Notes: generated by a model not told the origin, from the letters alone. A stretch of DNA of 64,000 nt from Nepenthes gracilis (GCA_033239525.1 BSYO01000006.1:1798001-1862000); one strand, 5' to 3'. Shown: positions 51,501 through 60,789, numbered from the stretch's first letter. A program made the numbers and translations.

Positions 51501-54500
51501 GTATTGAATTCTGCACTCCTACTGTAGAGCCTCTGGACAAATGACAAATTTCAAAAAATGTGGTCTTCTTTTCATCTTAATGTATCCTTACAAGGCCAAG
51601 ATTTCTTCAGAAGTTTCTCTTTCAGAAAAAAGACCGAACATGACAAAAAATATTCAGCATATTCCATGAACTGGGGCAGGCAGACGAGTGAGTTCTTTGG
51701 AAGAACTTTGGAGCCAATGGGCATAAAAATCAAAGGGTGGATGCCTATGTTCTTATCATCTACAAGGATAGAAATTCTTATAAACTCAGTGGTCTAAACA
51801 ATCCCATCGTATGCTACTTGTTCATCTAAAGTGCCTGTGATGAAGCTTTAAGGCACAGAAAAACTGGCAAGGAACTTTTGGTTGGGTGGTACTGATGGAT
51901 CTAAAAATGCCACTGGGTGGGTTTGCAAAGGCTAACATTGTGTAGAAGGGAAGGTGGCCTATTATTCAGGGACTTGCAAGCCTTCAGATTTGCCTTGCTG
52001 GGAAGGCAGGCCTGCAACTCCATCTTCATGGTCAATCATTTGCGGAAAACTAATTAAAGTTGCATGTTTTGCTAATTTTTCTTTTTTTGAACCTAAACAT
52101 ACCAATCAAAGCTCATGGACATGGAGAAGTTACTGCAAGACAAGCGAGCCAATTAAAGGTTGTTCTATTGGTGAATCAGCAATGCCAAGTATATGGAATT
52201 TTAGAAGAATCATTCAATCCCTTGTAGAATTTCCATCCCTAAATAGAAAGTTGCCCCTATTCCAAGTATAGATTCTCTGAACAAGTTAGATGGAAGGTTG
52301 AAAGATAATGGGAGTGGTCTCCAGATATACTTAAAGGTAAACATTGTAAATATTCCAGTGGGTGTAATGGCTGATGATGACTCCGTATGCTGGTGTCTTA
52401 ATATATTGAGAAATTGGCATGAAATCAGTCAATAAACACTAAAAAAATGAGGGAGTAGCAAGTTCTAGTAATGCTACCAAAAGTACTGCTTGGAGGCAAT
52501 CCAGGGTTGCAAAGCTCTTCTGAAAATTAAGATCGTTGAGTGAAAATTATGTAACAGGGCAGTAGTTGAGGACTCATTGCAACAGAAGGGGACATCAGGC
52601 TCCAATCATTTTCATGGAAGAGAGAGAGGGAGAGAGTACAAGTACTAATCCCTTGCATCTTGATTGCAGTGTTACAAATTTGGGAAATATACTGCAAAAT
52701 GAGCAAGCCACTGTTGAGGAGATACAACAATAATAATGGGTGTGTTGCAAGCTCTACTAATGCATCCAAAACTACTGTTTTGGGGCATAAAAAGGCTGCA
52801 AAACCCTTCCCAAAATTAAGATCTTTATGTGGAAGTGCTGCAAATGGCAGTGAGGAGTCATTGCCGGGGGGAGGGGGGGAAGAAGGAGAGTTGTCATCAC
52901 TCACTTCACAAGTTGCAGTAATACAAGAAAAGTCCAGTTTGCTTGTCCTTCTGCACCAAGAATTTAAGTCCTTAATTTCAAGTATCTTCAAGACTTTTTG
53001 AGCTAGCATCCTAATCCCTAGGACAAGAGTGAGACGATAAGATATGACAAAGTCAGCTGTGTTTGGGTCTGTGTGGCTCGAAAGAAAAAAAAGAAGATAG
53101 CATACTATTTTTTGGTAATTAGGAGCTACCATGCTGCTCTCTGAGTTTCAACTATTACAAATAAAGCTAATTGTATTGAACTAAATTAATTAAATATAAT
53201 TGAGTATAAAAAATAAGGAAAGCAACTAGAACGAAATTCTACTTATAACTAAACCAAACATAATTCTGAAATTCTGGATATAATCTAGAGAGAGCAAGAA
53301 AATGATAGAGATATGATATTCTTTAAAATTCCACCTCAAACTGAAATAGGTCATAGACACCAATTTAAATTTTGGGATATTTCAAAATTCTAACAAGCAA
53401 GGTATGACAATGCCACGTGTCTGTGAACATGAATCAAGACACAATAGCACAATAAACTATAACAAAACAAACAAAATGAACACCCATAACTATCAGTAAA
53501 CAGAAATCACAAGCCAACACTATCAAACAAAAGTAATTTCCTGTAACTGGAAAAAAGAACCCACTACCATCAAACAAACGTGAACCCTTATTAGTGTAGT
53601 CTTCTGCAACAAACCCTGGTCATGGAGAATCTTACACTCGCAACATTCAAATTGGTAGGGAAATAGAGAAGAACAAATAGCAACAATCTTCATGCACATT
53701 GATCAAGAGCAGAGTTAACAGTGCTGTTTCAGGTATTATTTAGGCATCATATGGGTATTGTTTACATGCTCAATGTACACTATAAGAAATCCTCCAGGCT
53801 GTAAAAGGTCCTCACAAGAACACCCGGGGTAATAAAATATACTAGTACAAATTAGAAGCAAAGCACACATAACAAATAAGGAAATTTAGGTGAGATATGA
53901 TAGGTGGTGTGTAAAATCAATAGGCTAGTTGACACGGGAAGACTTCTGCATATGATGGATCAAACAGAAGAATGCTTTGATACCATATTGGGAATAAAGC
54001 TGATTGTGCTGAATTCAAAAATTATAACCAATTACAAGACATGCATTTATAATTATAGAAAACTAATACGGAAAGTATTCTAAAGGAAATTCTACCTATA
54101 ACTACCCTAATATTCTACCTCTACCTAATTATTATTCTAAATGTCTAGATATAATCCAGAAATAATTGATAAATAATCTAAACAAATCTAGAAACATAAT
54201 ATTTTTTAATGTAAGAAAAGAAGATAATGCAAATGATGAGAAATGAGTGCCGGTTTTTTCCAGTTAGAAATTATCCAAACACACCATGCCCACCTATATA
54301 AAAGGATTTCTAAGGACATACCAGCGCAAGTACAACCCTGTCCCACCAGCAACTATAGGAACACGTCCACTATCAAGAATGTCTCTGGTCAATTGCCTTG
54401 CATCCTCATAAAATTGTCCAACAGAATATTCTACAATTAAAAATAATTTCAAATTGTCAAGGATAAACAAAGTTACGTTGCAAAGAAATTCCAAATTGGA

Positions 54501-56975
54501 AGGATTAACTGCAACAGTTCTCTCATCTTGCACTTGCCAATTCTCTCCATCTCATTGTATTTCTAGAACAAAAAAGGGCATGCATATAGTATACACATAT
54601 TTCCATGAGCAGATGATTATATCAGAGCTGCATGATTATCATGCCAGGCATAGGTCAGTGAGTAGCCATAACTATTCAAGCATTATAGTGATGCTCCTCC
54701 AAGCACAAAATGTAGAATCAGAGTAGAATCATGATAATTAACAGGCTTTGGTGTTTTTTTCCCCTGATTAACATGGCAAAAACAAGTTATTTGTGAAACC
54801 AGCACAATTACATGGTAAGATATTGGGGTTTCGAACCACTTACACCCAATGGGTGAATGTATCCACATCGAACTAAAAATTTCACCCCAATGTTTGACAC
54901 ACATTAGGAATTAACAGTGCTAGATGAAACAACACAACGCAACATAACGAGATCAAATTCTCAACAAGATAAGCAAGAAATTTGAAGAAAAGCAAATAAC
55001 ACATAACATTGTTGTCAAACAGAAAACTTAAGAACTAATTTTTCTAGAGAAAAACCCTTAGGATTGTCTGTTGACAATTGAAAAATTCACAATCAAGATG
55101 AGACAATTTACAACCGGTGGTACAAGCTCTTTAGACCCAGCTGATTACCCCCAAATTCATGACTAATCTAAAAAAAATGATCAAATCAGCACACTTGTAG
55201 TTGTAGCACAGCCAAAACCTCTGGCTTTCTCCCTGCATCTTCCCAAATAAACTCATTCAATGGCACTGTAACAACAACCACCTCGCCACCAATAGAACTC
55301 GGAAGACTAACAAGCTAGGATTTAGTATTTGCGATATGTGTGTGAGTCTATATCAATTATTCGTAAGACAGTTCATCAAAGAAGATGAAATTCTCTGTCA
55401 ATTAACTGGTTTTCTCCAAGGACATGCTCTCGCTAAAATCAATAGTGTTCTGGCATGGTTAAGAGCAGTTGGACAGGTGGTTTAAAAATAAAATGGCAGA
55501 TTGAAGCAATTGTAGAAGCTTGCATAGTGAGAAAAACTATCTTATCACTCAAGCGCAATCTTAATTTATTAAGTGCTAGCATTATGCCACTTTGCTGCTC
55601 AAGCGCCAAGCAAGCACTAGTCAAACAGGAGCATTGTGCTATTCTTTTGCTAGAGCTTCATATTTAAGTGTGAGAGCATATTGCCAATCTTCCACTGGAG
55701 TGCCAAGCAAGCACTAGTCAAACATCAGCATTTTTGCCAAACTGCTGCTTGACCTTTCTGCTGAGCTGGATCAAGCGTTGGCATTCTGCCAATTTGTCAC
55801 TCAAGTGCAAAGCGAGTGCTTGTTGAGCACAAGAATTCTGACAATCTACTTCTCAATGCACATCAAGCACTTGCCAAGCATAATCATTATGTCAATCTAC
55901 AACTCAAAACGCTTTTTAAGCATGAGCATTCTACCAATATCCTGCTTGAGTCCTCTCTTGCTTCCAACCTTTTTGGACCTCTCAGTTCTAAAACTACAAA
56001 CTCAAATACAACTCAACTGACTCATCCTTTAACAAGGAATTTGCTAGTATCAAAAGTCCTATCACATGGTATAAGTGCAAGAACTTGAAAAGGGCAGATA
56101 GTCTATACTTATGTTTTGCCTCTTGAAGAAACAAGACATACAGATGGCAGAATATGACAAGAAGTCACTAAATTTTTTTCCCCTATTAAGGATAGATCCC
56201 TAACCTAAAACATCTATGGTCCTTTTTAAAGGGACAGAATATATACACCATAAGACCATGGGTTCTTCTTTATCAAAAAAAAAAAAAAAAAACATAAAAA
56301 AATATATATCATATGTTATATAACACATTCAAACTTGTATAAAAAGATATAGCTACCTCATGGATGTTGCATGTTTGGAAGATGAATGGCCAAGATAAAA
56401 TAAAATGAATTATTTCCTTTTTGCCATTTTCTTGGAAAACGTGATTAGATGGACAGCTAAGTGACACAGATGGGGTAAAAGCACTTCAGGTGGCCTTGCA
56501 ATATTACAAACTGTCAGGTCAGATGCTACCAAGCTCTCTATTTTGCCACCTGAAGAGGAGAGATTTCCACCAACAAACACACAGTAATATGCACAACAAA
56601 AAACAAATATCCAGTTTGACTTCCTCTGTGTCACCAATCACCATGGTCATAATTAACCCAGCTATGCATGATCCACCACCACTTTATCATTGATTCTCCA
56701 GATTTATGAACAACTGGTAACTCAGATTAACACACAAATCATATTAAGCACACAATATATAAAAAGGCATAATACCTTCTGATGGGTGCATAATGTCCAG
56801 CAAATGATGTGGTACTTCCTGGAGCAGAGAACATTTCAACTATTGCATTTGCATGAGAGAACTATGAAACATTATAAATAAAAAAATTATATTCACAGTT
56901 TGCCAACCTCTACTTGACTAATTTGCTTAAAGATTTATACATATGATACAAGCATAAGTTGATGCACCTGCGCGT

Positions 56976-57007
<32 letters not shown>

Positions 57008-57150
57008 GGGGAAGCCCATAATGATAAGTTTATTCTTTGCATCAATCGAATGAAAGCACCTTCCTCTCGCTCAATGATGGCTTTGCAGATCCAATATCAA
57101 GACCTCGATAAACCTGCATAAAAAGTCCCAAACAAACTGAAACTCCGCAA

Positions 57151-57183
<33 letters not shown>

Positions 57184-60100
57184 GTTGTCACGAAACATCA
57201 AGAAAAACCGACAAAAGCTCCATGTTCATTTTTTAATTGCACTTGCAAAACACAAATTATTGACATAATCAATTATGAAACCCCATTGAAGAATTTATAG
57301 GCACAAAATAAACTTAGAGCTTGAATAGAATTCAAATAAACAAAGTGATTAATATGAAAGGTAGGAGCATGATAATAGCAACAGTCCTTTAACTGCACAG
57401 AACCAAACAATTCTCTCTCTTTGAGAAGTACTAGCAACACCTTGCCACAAGAAACTTCAAAAATTCCCTTCTATTTCTGCAGCTATCACAAATTCTACCA
57501 GTAAATTTAATTAACACTCCTAAAACTCCAAAAAAGGCCTGGAGCCCATTTGCATGCCTAGAGATTCACTGAAATTTGTCTTCTATTACCCACTTTACTC
57601 CACTTAACTTGAACCTTCAATTCCAACTTGATAGTATTAAATAATACATTTGTCTCTCCAACTATGGTTTCAGACCAAACATTGATGTAATACTAAGATT
57701 TTTCCAACAGTTATTAATAATGATGCATCAGTCGCATACAATGGAAAAAAATATATATTGCAACAATAAGCTATCACCAAACTCTAGCAACAAGAAACTA
57801 CTAGCAGGATAATGTCTGCTCTTCAGCAAGAGAGTTTTCAAAGATTCCAAAGCATTTTTGTAAAAATCTTCAAAATCCCTAGAATTATTTCTTCCAAATC
57901 ACCCAATTCACAGCCACTGGAATAAGGCTCCGTGCATTCTTCGTCTTTCCACTTCTAATGAACTATTCTCATAATCCCATGTCAACAATTTGTCACAAAG
58001 AACCTGATTATAATTGATTCCCATGAGGAAAAAGGCAGAAAACTAAAGCTTCCAATTTTCCAAAATGAATAAATAAATGATGCACAATTCCTTTTGAGAT
58101 TTAATACAAAAAGCATCAATGTAATCTAACTATGATAGAAATTCCTATGTCTCTATCATTTCATTGTACTTCCTAATAACCCCAGAAAACTCTCCAATCT
58201 TGTTCAAACTTGTCATACCTTTTTTCTCTTTTTTTTTTTTTTTTTTGATTGATAAGGGAAAAATATAAATAAAATAGAGATGTTGAAGCTGCCAAAAAAA
58301 AAAAAAGGATACAATTTATCTACCAATAGATAAATTGTTCAAGCAAAAAACATCTCTTACAGAAACAGGAAATATTGCATAACATCCATACAAACTAAAA
58401 CCATCCAAGCTGAAAATTGGAAATATTCAAAATCCCCTCACTAAACACAATATCATTCCTCACGTCCTAGATAAAACAAATGATTGGAGGGAAGAGGATA
58501 GAACTCAACTTTGAAAGGTTTAGTGGTGAACCAGTTCCAAGCTCTGAGAGTTCCTGCTAGATGGATCCTGTCAAAGGCTACTAAATACATTAACTTCCAA
58601 GCTGAAGACCATGCAGTTCAGGCAACTTCACAACACAGAAAATGTCATTCACAAATTTACAATCCTTTGCAGAGAATACAGCAATCCTCCAAAGCATAAC
58701 CTTTTTCAGGTGATAGAGTGTTATTATCTGGGGGTTAATGCACTATGGCAATTTTATGTGAGGCAGAATTTCGTTTTATTGGGAGTGAAGGACAAACAGA
58801 ACAACCACTAAACTGCTAAAGCTATTCCAGCCTCACATGCAAAAAAAGAGCTTGGTAGGGGAATCTGATTGTCAGATGATCTTCCCAGAGAAACAACAGC
58901 CCGCATCCCTTTTAAAGGGGATGTAAAAATAACTAACAGAAAAAAGTCATTAGTATTAAGGAACCATCTTGCCTTTCAACCTCCTGGCAAAAAAATTTCT
59001 ATTATGAAAAGGCAACTCAGTACTTGAGATGGATAAATAAAAAAAAACAACTCACCCATTTAAACTTCCCGGATATTGTGGCTTATGCTTTGAGTGCATA
59101 TCCAAAAATGTTTGGAAATGTCTCTTTCAAAACCATATTTTCATGTCAGTAGTCACTTTTTGTCCAACCAAAAACCTCTAATCCATAGCCAACCTTGAAA
59201 GAAATAAAGTGATAGATATTCTCTCCAACATAATGTATTACCACAAGCCAACACTAAGGGCATCCATATGTCACGGTGTTCTTTGAAACCAGTCAAAAAT
59301 AACAAGTTCCTTAGCAGGCCTGACTAACTCTTCTCTACAAAGCCTGCTTATCCACAAAGAACCTCCACAACCATTTTCCTCAAAGAGCCTCACTAAAAAC
59401 ACTGAGATTTCCAACACCCAGGCACCAGCTTAAATTGGCAAGGTTACAGTATTCCAATTGTTTAAATGGAAGTTCAGAATGTCATCATTTCTGCCCCCTA
59501 AGGAGACCCCTTACTAATATCTCAACTTCTTCCTAAGTGGCACACAAAGCAAACAAGGATAAGAAAACAAAAAAAAATCCCTTGCTAACAGCATTCCAAC
59601 TTCTTGTCTAAGTCAAATAAAAACCACATGAAAATCTATCCATTCTCTCTTAATTTTAACTTAAACATTTCTTGGTTTAAATTTTAAAGATAAGCTGTAG
59701 AAAAGTAATAGTGTGTAAAATCATGGAAAGTAAAATTGTGGAAACCTGCTGGACATGTTTTGTTTGTTTACCATATACAGAGAGTAAAAGTGTGGGGTCT
59801 CAAATTTATTTGTCAATGCATACCATAGCTTTCTACATAACTAGTTTTGCTTGGAAAACTAGAGAAATTTAATCGGACAAAATATAATTTAATTTCTCTT
59901 ACAATGTTACACACGATGGTCAGACACCCCAGCGCAAAAAAATGATACCCAAACATATCCAGATTATACACTCACTCGGTTTTCACACTTAATAAGACGA
60001 AGCAACCTAGTTAGACCCCGAAAGGAAAAATTAACAGGCCTGGTAACAAGAGAAGATCACCGAATCTCCTAGTAACAAGAGAAGATCTCCTAATCTCCCA

Positions 60101-60551
60101 ACATAATACAGCAGTCGTTATAATGAATACAGTAGTCAGAAATCTAGCTTAGGTTTCACTGGTCGAACAATAAAAACGTTATGGAATTAAAATTCAAATG
60201 AAATTTGGAGGGACAGCAGAGAGAACTACGAACTACAGTTCAAAACAAACATTAGTAAGAGAACATCTGCACCAACATTTCGTCACTCACCTGGACGGAG
60301 TCGGCGCTGATGATCTCTCCGTTGAGCCGCTTAGCGAGCTCCAAAGCGAGTCTGCTTTTGCCGGCTCCGGTCGGCCCGGAGATTACAATGACCGTCTCTT
60401 TTTCTCTCTCCTTCGACGTCACGGAGAAGGTGTTGGAACCCATGCGCCGCCGGGAAGCGAATGAAACTGGGCAGGTCCGACGGAGTAGAGGGTTGTTCAG
60501 CGAGAACAGCAGTCGTAGTCCCCATGAACGTAGACCTCCAACTCCACACAT
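27481..60551 (-). CDS. IPT9: tRNA dimethylallyltransferase, plant IPT9 type (complete, 11 exons)
   Basis: Eleven exons (60551-60291, 57113-57060, 56818-56776, 54430-54322, 43586-43388, 43155-42930, 37086-36992, 31809-31715, 29996-29921, 27766-27627, 27541-27481) join in one frame to 452 residues. The enzyme adds the dimethylallyl group to N6 of A37 in tRNAs reading UNN codons; tRNA turnover then yields cis-zeatin-type cytokinins. Seen: a basic, Ser/Arg-rich N-terminus (1-45, possible organelle targeting), P-loop GPTGAGKS (59-66), [18 protein letters not shown] (82-99), [21 protein letters not shown] (148-156), [12 protein letters not shown] (209-220), [37 protein letters not shown] and the C-terminal [10 protein letters not shown]. 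The order and length fit Arabidopsis IPT9 rather than IPT2, as there is no C2H2 zinc finger. An in-frame TAG lies upstream of ATG 60551 with no ATG between. The 33-kb span is due to repeat-filled introns. Confidence 0.95.
27627..27766 (-). CDS. IPT9: IPT9 exon 10
   Basis: Encodes [18 protein letters not shown] to [13 protein letters not shown], acceptor TTACAG, donor CAG|GTATAG splitting an Arg codon. Confidence 0.93.
27822..28060 (+). repeat. GATATC/TATCGG dispersed family copy (IPT9 intron 9)
   Basis: Contains AGCCAATATGTATTGG, GGGGACCCAATACTAATATT, TTACGATACATTAATTGATA, CATCGGCTTACGATTTTC and CTGATATTTTTATTCATGG, in the same order as the copies at 20673 and 38718. Confidence 0.7.
28061..29920. 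other. Rest of IPT9 intron 9, no feature recognised
   Basis: AT-rich intron. A short acidic open frame near 29465-29653 on the + strand shows no family resemblance. Confidence 0.5.
29921..29996 (-). CDS. IPT9: IPT9 exon 9
   Basis: Encodes [20 protein letters not shown] then DASKPM, acceptor ATGCAG, donor ATG|GTATGT. This is the conserved tRNA-binding C-terminal block. Confidence 0.94.
29997..31714. other. IPT9 intron 8, no mobile element recognised
   Basis: Unique-looking AT-rich intron. A small hairpin (10-bp arms AGATCTTCCT, 2-bp loop) lies at 31521-31542. Confidence 0.5.
31715..31809 (-). CDS. IPT9: IPT9 exon 8
   Basis: Encodes [20 protein letters not shown] and [11 protein letters not shown], acceptor ATTCAG, donor CAG|GTTAGT splitting an Arg codon. 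Confidence 0.93.
31965..32345. repeat. Local duplication plus GATATC/TATCGG family copies (IPT9 intron 7)
   Basis: ACCTATGTTCTGACAAGGC...TCATGGAATGAAAATATC (31965-32033) recurs, diverged, as ACCTATGTTCCAACAAGGC...TCATGGAATAAGATATC (32109-32166). Each runs into GATATC-family sequence in reverse orientation (ATATATCGGCCAATATTC, CATATCGACTAATATTTTC). A further fragment of the family, GATCAATACCAATATTTTG, lies at 32752. Confidence 0.65.
32776..35069. other. IPT9 intron 7, central part, no gene
   Basis: AT-rich. A GTT/GTC-type trinucleotide-rich stretch (33186-33250) codes for nothing recognisable. Duplicated words 'CACAAGCCACAG' at 33680 and 33719. Confidence 0.5.
35070..35205 (-). mobile_element. 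tRNA-derived SINE (Au-like), IPT9 intron 7
   Basis: On the - strand it reads TTCAATGGTGAGGTTG (A-box-like), then GACTTATAGGTCATAGGTTC with AAATCTG (B box GGTTCAAATC), then AACCTCTTTGCATTGTGGGA, GTAAAATTGCATATATTC, AACCCTTCTTAGACCC and ends near GGAAGGCTC. This order matches the plant Au-SINE plan as I remember it (CAATGGTAAGGTTG, GGTTCGAATC, AACCTCTTTGC, GACCCTTCCCAGACCCC, GGGAGCC). About 135 bp, moderately decayed. Confidence 0.7.
35206..36991. other. IPT9 intron 7, part nearest exon 7
   Basis: AT-rich. A stretch near 36415-36475 (GTTTTCCAAACAAAAACAG then ACCCTT) looks like one end of a CAAACAG-type MITE, but no partner end was found. A T23 run lies at 36809-36831. Confidence 0.4.
36992..37086 (-). 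CDS. IPT9: IPT9 exon 7
   Basis: Encodes [20 protein letters not shown] and [12 protein letters not shown], acceptor TTGTAG, donor CAG|GTATTG. Confidence 0.94.
38407..38429. repeat. (AC)n microsatellite
   Basis: About 11 perfect AC repeats in IPT9 intron 6. Confidence 0.98.
38718..38925 (+). repeat. GATATC/TATCGG dispersed family copy (IPT9 intron 6)
   Basis: Contains TCGATATCTATTAGTATCGA, GCCCCTCAATATCCAATATT, CACGATATATTGGCTGAAAT, GCATGTCAGCTTATGATT and a tail ATGACCAATAATGATATTG then ATACCAATATTTTTATCGA. Confidence 0.7.
38926..40289. other. IPT9 intron 6, middle part, no feature recognised
   Basis: An open stretch on the + strand (39136-39486) and a second (39716-39976) have no recognisable domain. 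I could not tell whether this is a decayed retrocopy or simply intron. Confidence 0.4.
40290..41490. mobile_element. Non-autonomous DNA element with long terminal inverted repeats (IPT9 intron 6)
   Basis: The left end reads CTTAGAACCCATTTAGTTGG then AAAAATAGTTTTGTGTTTTC. The right end, reverse-complemented, reads CTAAGGGCCTGTTCAGTAAG then TGGAAAACTAGTATATTTTT. The two align over about 50 bp with mismatches. The ~1.1 kb interior is almost pure AT with no coding. The GGGCCTGTT-type end is common in plant MITEs. No exact target-site duplication found. Confidence 0.6.
42930..43155 (-). CDS. IPT9: IPT9 exon 6
   Basis: Encodes [20 protein letters not shown] to [15 protein letters not shown], acceptor TGGCAG, donor CAG|GTATGC. 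Confidence 0.94.
43388..43586 (-). CDS. IPT9: IPT9 exon 5
   Basis: 66 codons after completing Trp156: [11 protein letters not shown] to [14 protein letters not shown]. The donor AAG|GTTCTA is weak; ATT|GTTAAG six bases earlier would also keep the frame and drop Val-Lys. Confidence 0.88.
44578..44680 (-). repeat. GATATC/TATCGG dispersed family, reverse copy (IPT9 intron 4)
   Basis: Reverse-complemented it reads CCAATACCGATACGTATATT, GACCGATATCAATACAAATA and CAGTACCAAATATTTTAATC, matching the tail of the copy at 38718. Confidence 0.7.
44950..46345. repeat. Nested local duplications beside the inverted LTR (IPT9 intron 4)
   Basis: GAGAACAAAA...ATATTGGG...CGATCTTATCAATGGCTATT occurs at 44999-45060 and 45423-45500. 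TATTGGTAATTA...GGCAAAAGTCATGCAATTCT occurs at 45217-45258 and 46078-46132. GGAAAGAAATAACTC...CTTGATTGAATGGCTACATA occurs at 45297-45334 and 46294-46340. Two short segments have therefore been copied, one of which includes sequence abutting the LTR. Confidence 0.8.
46346..46627 (-). mobile_element. LTR of a Ty3/gypsy family in - orientation
   Basis: Reverse-complemented it begins TGATGTGGACATTCC and runs through GGAGAGATTTTATTTTATTT, GAAATTTTATAATTTTAGTA, AAATTATAAATATTTCCTAA and CATCTATATAAGG to a GATATTAAAAAAT tail. It matches the + oriented LTR at 51043 along its length. Past its inner end, TTTGATATCAAAGAG (reverse strand, about 46281-46295) resembles a decayed tRNA-Met primer-binding site, so it may be the 5' LTR of a second, opposite element. 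Confidence 0.75.
47270..51330 (+). mobile_element. Decayed Ty3/gypsy retrotransposon, gag-pol plus 3' LTR (IPT9 intron 4)
   Basis: Across frameshifts and stops the + strand shows gag ([20 protein letters not shown] at about 47357, [40 protein letters not shown]), reverse transcriptase ([11 protein letters not shown] near 48980, then [12 protein letters not shown]), RNase H ([37 protein letters not shown] at 49400-49540) and integrase ([14 protein letters not shown] at 49900, [38 protein letters not shown], near 50370). The gag-RT-RH-INT order is that of Ty3/gypsy. The RT box reads YFAD where active enzymes have YFDD. Protease and much of RT are lost, and there is no + oriented 5' LTR. Confidence 0.88.
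51043..51330 (+). repeat. 3' LTR of the Ty3/gypsy relic
   Basis: Begins TGATGCGGACATCC after a purine-rich AATCAAGGAAAAT, includes TCTCTATATAAGGACC (TATA-like) and a GATATTAAAAAATATGATT tail. The outer end is uncertain; CT-rich sequence to about 51430 may belong to U5. Confidence 0.75.
51800..52330 (+). mobile_element. LINE 3' coding relic (zf-RVT region), IPT9 intron 4
   Basis: Reading across breaks gives [20 protein letters not shown] then GRQA, and further on [19 protein letters not shown] and [10 protein letters not shown]. Plant LINE ORF2 proteins have GGLGFRDL-x-FN-ALLAKQGWR followed by SWxWRS...G...GDG..I.IW, at similar spacing. Frameshifts and stops make it inactive. Confidence 0.65.
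52444..52870. repeat. Direct duplication, copies 52444-52582 and 52739-52864
   Basis: GTAGCAAGTTCTAGTAATGC...AAAATTAAGATCGTT...GAGGACTCATTGC aligns with GTTGCAAGCTCTACTAATGC...AAAATTAAGATCTTT...GAGGAGTCATTGC about 290 bp further on. The second copy is open for 113 codons (52660-53001) but resembles no family I know. Confidence 0.8.
53002..54321. other. IPT9 intron 4, part nearest exon 4, nothing recognised
   Basis: AT-rich intron with TCTAGATATAATCCAGAAATAA-type words at 53275 and 54150 that suggest a small repeated segment. Confidence 0.4.
54322..54430 (-). CDS. IPT9: IPT9 exon 4
   Basis: Encodes [20 protein letters not shown] then [15 protein letters not shown], acceptor TTGTAG, donor CTG|GTATGT splitting a Trp codon. 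Confidence 0.95.
55540..55950. repeat. Degenerate minisatellite, about 50-60 bp unit, six or seven units (IPT9 intron 3)
   Basis: Units follow the pattern CTCAAGCGCCAAGCAAGCAC, then TAGTCAAACA, GAGCATT and TGCCAATCTGCT. Recognisable starts lie near 55548, 55600, 55689, 55799, 55850 and 55903. Two units share CCAAGCAAGCACTAGTCAAA exactly, others differ by several bases. Confidence 0.75.
56776..56818 (-). CDS. IPT9: IPT9 exon 3
   Basis: 43 nt, [14 protein letters not shown] plus one base, acceptor CTCCAG, donor AAG|GTATTA. Confidence 0.93.
56977..57006. repeat. (CA)15 microsatellite in IPT9 intron 2
   Basis: Perfect CA run inside a 241-nt intron. Confidence 0.98.
57060..57113 (-). CDS. IPT9: IPT9 exon 2
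   Basis: 18 codons, [18 protein letters not shown], acceptor ATGCAG, donor AAG|GTGCTT. Phase 0 on both sides. Confidence 0.93.
57151..57176. repeat. (AT)13 microsatellite just upstream of IPT9 exon 2
   Basis: Perfect AT run in intron 1, 37 nt before the exon 2 acceptor on the - strand. Confidence 0.98.
58220..59310 (-). mobile_element. LINE 3' end relic in reverse orientation (IPT9 intron 1)
   Basis: On the - strand [15 protein letters not shown] (near 59130-59085) is followed by decayed sequence, then [13 protein letters not shown] near 58450 and an A-rich end: on the + strand there is a T19 run at 58228-58246 and an A-run at 58295-58306. Plant LINEs have an LK.LFPRLF..A block before the C-terminal region and end in poly(A). 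Heavily broken; class is an inference. Confidence 0.42.
60291..60551 (-). CDS. IPT9: IPT9 exon 1 (P-loop)
   Basis: 87 codons, perfect donor CAG|GTGAGT. Carries [18 protein letters not shown] and ISADSVQ. Confidence 0.95.
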
Positions 60552-60626
60552 CCTTCTCCGTCTACGTCCTATCTCTGTTCTGCGGAAGCATCCTTTAGAT
60601 GGAATCTCCGTCTACGTCTTATCTCG
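60552..60626. repeat. Direct repeat in the IPT9 leader
   Basis: CTCCGTCTACGTCCTATCTC (60555-60574) recurs as CTCCGTCTACGTCTTATCTC (60605-60624), one mismatch, 50 bp apart. Confidence 0.9.
60562..60591 (-). promoter_or_regulatory. Short upstream ORF before the IPT9 start codon
   Basis: On the - strand ATG at 60591 opens a 9-codon frame (MLPQNRDRT) closed by TAG at 60564-60562, 10 bases before the IPT9 ATG at 60551. It is a different frame from IPT9. Whether it is in the mRNA depends on the unknown transcription start. Confidence 0.55.
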
Positions 60627-60789
60627 ATGGAGCCGTCCGATTGAATTTTCGAACGGTTTCCTTCTTATATTAAAAAAAATTATAATTTTTTTTTATATTA
60701 TTTTTTTAAAATATGTTTTTTTATTTTTGATTATAAAAATATAAAGTTTAATATTTTTTTTTAATTTGATAAACTTTTTTTAAAAAAGG

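Noticed and set aside
52527..53132. 201-codon frame on the - strand
   Set aside because: Overlaps an equally open + strand frame in duplicated intronic sequence; no domain and no splice-bounded structure.
54820..54905. GGTTCGAAACCCC on the - strand, resembling a tRNA/SINE B box
   Set aside because: No A box or tRNA fold could be read around it, unlike the element at 35070.
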